Part shown: in pieces, positions 57,801 to 64,000 of the stretch
Numbering within the stretch: the first letter of the stretch is position 1
Layout: each line of letters starts with the position of its first letter
Source: Mnemiopsis leidyi
Lineage: Eukaryota > Ctenophora > Tentaculata > Lobata > Bolinopsidae
Length of the DNA stretch: 64,000 nucleotides
Assembly (NCBI GenBank): GCA_000226015.1
Contig: JH153173.1
Location: 52,115 to 116,114, forward strand
Direction of reading: 5' to 3'
Translations under genes and position numbers: made by a program
Notes under the pieces: generated by a model
Told to the model about the DNA's origin: nothing
The model's database searches: none
What the model saw: only the letters and a program-made list of their open reading frames with translations

Positions 57801-60140
57801 CTTATGTTTCGGCTTTCCACAGGACGCAGAGTTTAAGGCTCTTCTCTTCTCTCTGTTCATGTTCAACGCTGTCATCTGTGAACGACGAAAGTTCGGATCC
57901 CTTGGTTTTAACATTCCATACGACTTTACAACTGGAGACTGCAACATCTGTGTCTCTCAACTCAACATGTTCCTTCAGGAATACGCTCCTCAAGTTCCTC
58001 TCAAGGTACCTAATCTATTTCTTTTGCGGCTCTTATTCGTTGTGCGAGGTTGGATTTTATCCACGATTATTTCTAAATGCTCTACCCAGTATTAAATAAT
58101 CTTATCGTATAACAATCAATGTTACGATCAATGACAGGTACTGCACTACACTGCTGGTGACATCAACTTTGGAGGTCGTGTTACTGATGACTGGGACAGG
58201 AGATGCATCAACACTATTCTACACGGCTTCTACAACTCTGATGTCCTGAACGAGGGACACCCGTTCTCGGAGTCTGGCGTCTATTACCAGATTCCACACG
58301 GTAATTGGACCTTGTCAATTTTCATACAGATCCTTGTGATAGTTACTAGAGGAGCTGGATCCTTTGTGGATCCTGCTGCAGCAAGCATGTTACACATACG
58401 TAATACGCATGTGTATTATTGGATTTACCAAAGTATCACCCCAGATGCCGTGTACAAGGACTACCTCAAGTACATCAAGCAACTTCCTCTTAACGACAGT
58501 CCTGAGCTGTTCGGGCTCCACGAGAATGCCAACATGACCTACGCCCAGAACGAAACGTTCGCCATACTCGACAAGTTCCTGCTCATGCAGGCCAAGACCG
58601 GGGGAGGGGGAGGAAAGTCCCAGGAGGAGGTTTGTCTGTTGTTCTTGTTGTAGAACTTACCAGTTTTAGTAGTTCGATTTTACAAGTACAAATCTATGAG
58701 GGAGATCGCTATAGCACTATCAGGACAATGTGTTGCTGCACTGCTTCCCAAGTAATATCTGAAGATCTGGTATACGTAAACATTTTGATTATTTTTACAG
58801 GTGATAGAGGAAACTTCGAAGCAGATTTTGGCCAAAGTTCCTCAGCCGATTGACATAGTTGATCTGATGGAGAGACATCCTGTGCTTTATGAAGAGAGCA
58901 TGAACACCGTACTTCAACAAGAGGTCTTTTTTTGTTGTTAATATTAAACTTAATTGATAAACTTGCATCAGCTTCTTTATCATTATGTACATTTAAAGTC
59001 ACTTTCAGAAAATGATTATATGAAGATCTATAAATTCATCTTGCCTTGCAGGTTATGTTGTACAACACACTGATAAGCCTGATTCACCGTTCCTTGAATG
59101 ACCTACTGAAAGCACTGAAAGGTTTGGTGGTCATGTCTGACGCTCTAGAGAGAATGTCCACTTCGGTGTTTAACAACTCTGTCCCAGACATGTGGGCCAA
59201 CAAAGCCTACCCCTCTTTGAAACCCCTGGGATCTTGGGTTGCCGATCTTTTACAGGTTCGCTTTCTCTCATAGCTGTTTTTAAATAACAGCCACTAATCA
59301 GCAATTCCAATCACTCAGTCTAGCAATTTAAGTTAGTAAGATCATTATACATACAAATAACCTATTGAAACTTTCCAGATCACTCACTTATACGTATTTA
59401 AATTTCAGCGGTTGGATTTCATCAACACGTGGAACAACAGCGGAATCCCGAACGTCTTCTGGATATCCGGCTTCTTCTTCCCACAAGCCTTCATCACGGG
59501 AGCTCTACAGAACTACGCTCGACAAACCAGCATCTCTATCGATACAATCGGGTTTGATTACAGAGTTGTTCCGGTGACTGAGGAGATCAAGGAGAAACCT
59601 AAAACTGGGTGTTTCGTGTCAGGGTTCTTTGTGGAGGGTGCTAGGTGGTGTCACGACACTCACGTTCTCACCGAGTCCAGACCTAAAGAACTCTTCACTG
59701 GTTTGTATTTGTTCTATCTTATACGGATTTTTCATGTTCCTGGTTAAAGAGGCTTTTCAAGTTACCACAAATGTCAGTTTAACACATTGTTTATCTCTGT
59801 CATGATCATAGGACCTAGAACCAGGCTTATAACATGTACACTGTTAACTATTTATACACATGTATGTATACACCGCACTATCGCGCTACTTAAACTTAAG
59901 TCGTAACAAACCACTCCCCCAGACATGCCGACAATCCAGCTGATACCGGCAGCAGACCGAGTGCAGCCCAGTACCGGTATCTATATATGTCCGGTCTACA
60001 AGACTCTTACACGTGCTGGTACTCTCTCTACCACCGGACACAGCACCAACTTTGTCATGCCTCTAGAGCTGCCATCCGACAAGCCTCCCGAGCACTGGAT
60101 CAAGCGAGCTGTAGCCCTGATCTGCGCTCTGGATTATTAG
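37588..60140 (+). CDS. DNAH1: DNAH1, axonemal inner-arm dynein heavy chain 1 (50 exons, near complete)
   Basis: Fifty phase-consistent exons give 12,789 nt (about 4,262 residues) to TAG 60138-60140, matching human DNAH1 (about 4,265). The first exon found (37588-37686) encodes [10 protein letters not shown], as in vertebrate DNAH1; its first in-frame ATG is 37609, but earlier exons may exist. Order: tail, linker, AAA1 P-loop GPAGTGKT (about residue 1588), AAA2 GPTGSGKT (1869), AAA3 GPTGTGKS (2231), AAA4 degenerate GVGGSGR (2579), coiled-coil stalk with microtubule-binding tip (about 2815-3137), AAA5, AAA6 and C-terminal domain. Matches are collinear with DNAH1 along the whole length rather than DNAH3/7/12. 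The protein is a minus-end motor that bends cilia and flagella. Odd points: one intron holds an opposite-strand GPCR, exon 41 is 2.9 kb, and a duplicated gap lies in one intron. Confidence 0.96.
40950..41158 (-). repeat. tRNA-derived SINE, copy 2 (in a DNAH1 intron)
   Basis: Read on the minus strand: a tRNA-like head with A box (TAGCTCAGTGG) and B-box-like GTGCGATTCCC, and an anticodon loop resembling CTGCTAA (tRNA-Ser GCT type). The body matches 24095-24280 (plus-strand CATTTAACCCTCACA, GGAATCCTTAGCTGAGCATC). It lies between DNAH1 exons 10 and 11. Confidence 0.78.
42092..43258 (-). pseudogene. Rhodopsin-like GPCR nested in a DNAH1 intron, one in-frame TAG
   Basis: A single minus-strand frame runs from ATG 43256-43258 to TAA 42092-42094 (about 387 residues), broken only by TAG at 42488-42490 (codon 257). 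Seven hydrophobic segments are visible. TM1 has the conserved Asn ([12 protein letters not shown], residue 68), TM3 starts with Cys135 and ends ACRT at the DRY position, and the second extracellular loop has Cys213. TM5 ends at the stop. After it come TM6 ([17 protein letters not shown]) and TM7 with NLDPVIQL, an NPxxY-like end, followed by a basic tail. So the fold is complete on both sides of the stop. It could be a young pseudogene, a readthrough gene or a base error. It is antisense to the host gene, between DNAH1 exons 13 and 14. Ligand class is not assignable. Confidence 0.75.
45998..48254 (+). CDS. DNAH1: DNAH1 linker exons 20-25
   Basis: Exons 45998-46167, 46446-46693, 46828-47140, 47287-47466, 47688-47906 and 48061-48254 encode the linker ([13 protein letters not shown]-like motif, [80 protein letters not shown]). 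The linker swings across the AAA ring to make the power stroke. The intron between the first two carries a duplicated 69-bp segment on either side of the N gap at 46322-46335. Confidence 0.93.
46253..46404. repeat. 69-bp direct duplication flanking an assembly gap
   Basis: 46253-46321 and 46336-46404 are identical and separated only by 14 N. This is the signature of two contig ends that overlap but were joined with a gap, giving a false duplication. It is intronic and does not affect the DNAH1 reading frame. Confidence 0.88.
48406..49560 (+). CDS. DNAH1: DNAH1 AAA1 exons 26-29
   Basis: Exons 48406-48700, 48811-48924, 49080-49229 and 49367-49560. The P-loop GPAGTGKT is at 48461-48484. Walker B ([11 protein letters not shown]) and sensor region ([19 protein letters not shown]) are intact, as expected for the main ATP-hydrolysing site. 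Confidence 0.95.
49720..51541 (+). CDS. DNAH1: DNAH1 AAA2 exons 30-35
   Basis: Exons 49720-50078, 50265-50407, 50590-50784, 50916-51035, 51153-51308 and 51437-51541. The P-loop GPTGSGKT begins at 49865. [20 protein letters not shown] and [16 protein letters not shown] are typical of axonemal dyneins. An acidic insert (DDDEEEIKD) ends the block before AAA3. Confidence 0.94.
51670..52642 (+). CDS. DNAH1: DNAH1 AAA3 exons 36-38
   Basis: Exons 51670-51942, 52095-52257 and 52386-52642. The P-loop GPTGTGKS begins at 51823. Walker B-like [12 protein letters not shown] and the [11 protein letters not shown] segment follow. Confidence 0.94.
52765..53718 (+). CDS. DNAH1: DNAH1 AAA4 exons 39-40
   Basis: Exons 52765-53340 and 53605-53718. 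The P-loop-like GVGGSGRQ at 53269 is the usual AAA4 form with Arg in place of Lys-Ser/Thr. [18 protein letters not shown] precedes it, and exon 40 encodes [17 protein letters not shown]4 finishes in exon 41. Confidence 0.94.
53848..56741 (+). CDS. DNAH1: DNAH1 exon 41: end of AAA4, stalk, AAA5 and start of AAA6 (2,894 nt)
   Basis: One uninterrupted exon flanked by ATTTCAG and GTTAGT. It encodes the rest of AAA4 ([34 protein letters not shown]), the stalk coiled coil CC1 from about 54370, the microtubule-binding tip ([20 protein letters not shown]), CC2 to about 55340, AAA5 ([20 protein letters not shown]) and the strut and start of AAA6 ([17 protein letters not shown]). All other exons here are 89-576 nt, so this exon is an outlier and suggests loss of several introns. 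Confidence 0.95.
56896..60140 (+). CDS. DNAH1: DNAH1 AAA6 and C-terminal exons 42-50
   Basis: Exons 56896-57145, 57302-57658, 57823-58005, 58138-58300, 58445-58629, 58801-58923, 59052-59255, 59409-59700 and 59923-60140. Motifs include [71 protein letters not shown] and the family-typical end [20 protein letters not shown] ... ALICALDY. The 144-bp intron 58301-58444 is in frame and stop-free. A Gly-rich run ([12 protein letters not shown]) closes exon 46. Confidence 0.94.
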
Positions 60141-60360
60141 AATACGGTGTGAAGTAGAGATTGTAACTGTATGTGTATTGATAGTTTTAGTAAAGCAGAG
60201 ACTTTAATATTTTGTGTAGATATCAGACTGTAAATCTTGTCAAATACTGGTGTAGTCAATATGGTCTTTCTTAATTGCTTTGATGATAAAAGGATGATGT
60301 ATGTTATTATAATCATTTTGTTCTTGCAACAAGTGAGAATTGCAGTTAATCTAATAAGCA
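60141..60360 (+). other. DNAH1 3' UTR
   Basis: AT-rich sequence after the stop, with a possible weak polyadenylation signal AGTAAA at 60189-60194. No other feature seen. Confidence 0.45.
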
Positions 60361-60825
60361 CATTACAGCCAAGACTGATAGATAAGATATATTAAGATCA
60401 TGGACAAGTTTTAACTTGACAGTGCTCTTAATATATCTTGTCTATTTATCAGTCTTAGCTGTAATATAATAATCCATTTTAAGCCGTGTTATTTTCAGAT
60501 TTAGTTGCTAGTTGTTGGTAATATTTCCCCTTAAAAAACTTTGTCAGCTGTGATTATGGAAACTGGAATATTTTCTGGAACGTCAGATATACTGCGACTC
60601 CATTTTCCATAATAATTTATCATGGCAGACAAAACTTTTAATGTGAAATATAACCAACAACTAGCAACTTAATCTGAAAGTAACATGGCTTGAAATTAAT
60701 TAGTACATTATAGCTAATTGACTGATCAATAGATAAGATAGATTATGAACACTGTCAAGTTAAAATTTGACTATGTTCATGATTCTAATCCAACTTATCT
60801 ATCTTTTAGTCTTAGCTATAAAATG
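60361..60825. mobile_element. Nested foldback element
   Basis: Two hairpins (60361-60399 with 60427-60466, and 60706-60745 with 60781-60820) resemble one another (AGACTGATAGATAAGATATA type; AAGTTTTAACTTGACA and AAGTTAAAATTTGAC loops). They flank a further inverted pair, 60484-60519 (TTTCAGATTTAGTTGCTAGT) and 60652-60690 (ACTAGCAACTTAATCTGAAA). The whole unit can fold as one large hairpin with a hairpin at each end. Noncoding and MITE-like. Confidence 0.8.
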
Positions 60826-62060
60826 ATTAATATCATGACATTTATCGTCCTTTTTGTGCCCAATAGTCCACAAGAATCAGTATTACGTTATTAACAATTA
60901 ACCTGTTTTGTACATATTTTAAATTTGATATGGGGATGAACAGCAATTATAAGAGCTTTTTTCCGTACTTTCAGGGTTTTGAATCAAATAATCTGTTATT
61001 TTCTCGTACACTATTATAGTGTTTGTTACAAAATCTCATCGGCCATCTTTATCATAGAATATAACAGAATTTCCATGAAAAATTTTATGCATGTTTCTTT
61101 ATCTAATCTCCTTTGAATACAAAGATGTAGTATAAATAGATTTATAGAACTGTTTAGATGTGTCAAATAGTAAATTTTTATCAAAATTCCAAAATTTACG
61201 TGTATTGCTTTTGAATATAACAGCTGTAAAGCGTACGCGAGGGAGTTGCAACTAATCACGACTTCGGTAACAAAATGGACAGATAATAATATAATCATCC
61301 TCGCATGGAATACGAGTCGTCACGACTCCGGACCCATTGATATGATTAAACATCAAACATGGGCCGGTCTTGATTGACTAACAAGGAGACAAGGTATATT
61401 CACCATTCAGGAAGCAGGGATTCCTAATAACAATAGGCATATTAAGATTCTGACTTCAGGGATATTGCCATAGAAGTGGAACTAAGTTCATGAACATTGT
61501 TCGACGAGTAAATCTCACTCTTCAGTTTTCGCGAAAGTTACCGTATTTTTCCAAGAAAACTTCTTGTACACTGTTCTCAGAAACTACAATTCTGCTGATA
61601 TAGAAAGTTAGGACCTTATACATTCTAAATTTAGGTAGGCTCTAGCTCTTATTCTCCTTGGTGCTGATACACAACACAGTGCAGCTCATCTTTGTCCATT
61701 GTGTAAAAGGACAGAGCCTTATGACTATGCAAAAACAAGTAATCACTTACGCATTGAGTGAGCACTAACACATAAATGTACTCTATACAAGGAGTTGTAC
61801 AGATAATTTGAGTGTAACTGGTGAATGTATAGATGTAAACAGATAGGCTGAATTTATGCTCTAATAAACTTTATGTTGAGTAGAAACTCTTGAAAAATGA
61901 CTCATATAAGCTCTCCTCATTACGGACACGGAAGTCTGGGATTGGTCCAATTCAAACTCCATTCGGTGATCTGATTGGATAAGAAATGGGCGGCAGGGTA
62001 TAATACAGTGTGATCTCATGGAGAGAGCCCGTAAAAAGCAGCACATGCCATTTCCTTAGC
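60826..62060. other. Intergenic DNA downstream of DNAH1
   Basis: AT-rich unique sequence. I see no supported exon, RNA gene or repeat. Confidence 0.45.
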
Positions 62061-62070
62061 AACGTGATTT

Positions 62071-62240
62071 GTTGCCATGGGGACACGTGCGAGCGCGTTG
62101 AGATGTCACGTGACACACGGGGCTCAACTTTGATAAATGAGAATGTCGTGGATGTGCGCGCTCTTCAGTCACGTGGTGCGTTACTCCCGGTCACGTGCAC
62201 ATCGGCTCCGCCAATGGGAGGCAGGAAAATATAATAAAGG
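62071..62240 (+). promoter_or_regulatory. Promoter-like cluster: X-box, four CACGTG sites, CCAAT, TATA-like
   Basis: GTTGCCATGGGGAC at 62071-62084 fits the RFX X-box consensus. CACGTG occurs at 62084-62089, 62107-62112 (as TGTCACGTGACA), 62170-62175 and 62192-62197. GCCAATGGG is at about 62210 and TATAATAAA at about 62229. The order is that of a plus-strand promoter. No first exon of the regulated gene could be recognised before the window ends, so the target is unknown. Confidence 0.4.
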
Positions 62241-64000
62241 AAGGAAGATCTGCGTTGACCCAGTCACATCATCGCATTGCGAGCCCGGCTCGATGATCTT
62301 TTGTTCCTCCTACCCGTAGCAGGTTAGGTCAAGCCTCCCCATTAACTCGATTATAAACTTTGCACGTCCTTGACTCAAACTTTCGTAATCGCAGCTTCCT
62401 CTCTATAAAGTTCAAGGTCTTGTCACTATTATACTGACATTCTCCACGCATTACATATCCTTTGTTAGTCAGCCCGGTTGTGTTGTTCTATTATGAAATG
62501 CACGACACCTGACTTGACATCCTCTAAGTATATATGCCTATTTTCACGTGTCCTAAGTCACGTGGTGTGTGACCTCTAACTTTCCGTGTTAGTTTAACTG
62601 CCTCAAACCAGTTGTATAACTGTCGCCTCACACTTCCTCCCACACGCTCTCTCTTACCTGCCACTCCGCTTGTTTCATGAGTGTATGACTACACAACTTG
62701 TAACCTTGGTTCGGCTGGGCATTAGCCTCTAAAAGCGTCGCTCTAATACACGCTACATACGCTGATAGTAGTTCATACAGGTCATTTACCCTCGTCTCAT
62801 GAATATGTATAACTACATCCATGAGATAGAGCTCTGGAAATGCAACGCATAGGTTTGTAAGTATAAACCGCTTTATCAGGTAAAGGGAGAAAAGATAAGA
62901 GGGCGTGATTTCATTTCATGAAATGCGCTACTTGTAGTTGTACAAGAACTGAGTTACTCAGTTAGGTCATGTATAAGTGTTATCTATAGTAGATAAGTAA
63001 TCAAATCACGGTATAATTTCAGAGAACCAGTTTGTCTAGATTACGAAATGCTTTGTCCCCTGCCTCGATTGTTCTGGATTAGCTTACACGATAAGTTGTG
63101 CCATTTTTATCACAACTTGATTGCATTTCTCAAGTCTCCCAATTCATTCCTTGCTATAATTTCTGCTGCGCCGTGGTGACGTAAGGTCCAGTGCTAATAC
63201 ATTTTAAAGTGCCGTCCAATTTAGTGGACTTATCACAGCATATCGAATTGTTGACAGGACCTGTCAGAATCGCCAGGAATCTGCTGGAATTTCTCTCGTC
63301 GTGTTAGTCACGTGACCTCTGTTCTTACGTCACGTGACTACAACACGTGTCCTGCCGTCTGTTACTAACGTCCGGTTTGTAGGGCCTCCCTCATTCTTTT
63401 GCTAGCTACTCAGAGGGCGTTGTTCCTCTGATTTTGCCCAGTTGTTTTCCTTCAGAAGTTTTTCTGGGTTAAGGTCACGTTAGCTAACATCATTCTCAGG
63501 CCTTAAAGAAGAATCAGATGATTTTCTCGTTCTATTCCATTCGAATGTTTAAGAATTGACGGCAAATTTTTGGCAGTTAATATGATTTCTGGCCTTATCT
63601 TAGGAATGTTAAATCTGCCTCGTTCCATTTAAGTCTCATGTTATGATAGACTTATTCCTATTTTTTGTCAAATCCTAAGTAACATAGTTGAATTTTAACA
63701 CGAACTAACCTTATTCCCACATTTAGAAGTAACGTTACTCTCCTCTTCTCTTATTACCTATCAATATGGTAAGTTTCTAGTATTGAAACCATTGATCATA
63801 CATTTTCCACTTGTTATTCGTGGTAAATTGCTTGGACAAATTTTTCGATCTGGTGCTAAATAAGGGGTCGTTCACATATGACGTCAGCAAATTTTCGGTA
63901 ATTTTTACCCCCCTCCCCCCTCCGTCATCATTCATCATCATGCCAAAACCCCCCCTAAATGTCAGAGGTAAATTAACATAATGACATCATGACAGTCAGA
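62241..64000. other. Right-end region, no gene recognised
   Basis: Contains the CACGTG sites listed and AT-rich DNA. The last 100 bp include C-rich runs (63905-63957). No exon with recognisable protein was found; it may be the 5' leader or first intron of a gene to the right. Confidence 0.4.
63305..63350. promoter_or_regulatory. Second CACGTG cluster
   Basis: CACGTG at 63309-63314, 63331-63336 and 63344-63349; the first two are in the extended GTCACGTGAC form, and TTACGTCA overlaps the second. Two further CACGTG sites lie at 62545-62550 and 62559-62564. The extended form is the CLEAR-type site of MITF/TFE factors (family knowledge); use here is inferred. Confidence 0.35.

Noticed and set aside
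37588-60140. Assignment to DNAH3, DNAH7 or DNAH12
   Set aside because: The tail and linker segments ([34 protein letters not shown]-like block) line up with DNAH1 throughout, with the right total length.

Overview
The window is animal (metazoan) nuclear DNA. The evidence is the set of multi-exon genes with consistent GT-AG introns and in-phase exons, a LIM-homeodomain gene (Islet), a second homeobox gene, an axonemal dynein heavy chain, tRNA-derived SINE-like repeats and many small foldback or terminal-inverted-repeat elements. Introns are mostly 100-400 bp and the noncoding DNA is AT-rich. The phylum cannot be fixed from the sequence alone. Compact introns and the gene set suit an invertebrate, possibly a cnidarian or another early-branching animal (inference). 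Two runs of N (3450-3460 and 46322-46335) are assembly gaps.

Layout. 1-325 (minus): signal peptide and first exon of a receptor with an ANF/periplasmic-binding-like ligand domain, running off the left edge. 907-1805 (plus): last exon of AAMP, a WD40 protein. 2174-5249 (minus): a five-exon homeobox gene with a divergent homeodomain, a coding minisatellite and one apparent frameshift. 5250-13500: gene-poor DNA with possible promoter elements. About 13504-18565 (plus): Islet. 19060-22760: a repeat cluster containing a GC-rich modular inverted-repeat element, a 0.77 kb foldback built of CCATTG/CAATGG units, and tRNA-like repeat heads. 22760-27138: no confident gene, one SINE and a decayed coding remnant. 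27139-32755 (plus): stomatin, with two tandem, apparently mutually exclusive versions of one exon. 32756-37587: no gene recognised, with a promoter-like stretch near 37.1 kb. 37588-60140 (plus): a near-complete DNAH1 dynein heavy chain in 50 exons (about 4,262 codons), hosting on the opposite strand of one intron a single-exon rhodopsin-like GPCR broken by an in-frame TAG. 60141-64000: a nested foldback and two clusters of CACGTG motifs that look like the promoter of a gene beyond the window.

The genes show no operon-like link. DNAH1 is a ciliary motor, Islet and the second homeobox gene are transcription factors, stomatin is a membrane scaffold, and the ANF receptor and GPCR are sensory or signalling receptors. 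The observations most worth following up are the duplicated stomatin exon pair, the nested GPCR with a single in-frame stop, the large intron-poor exon of DNAH1, the homeodomain with Tyr at position 49, and the composite repeats at 19-22 kb.
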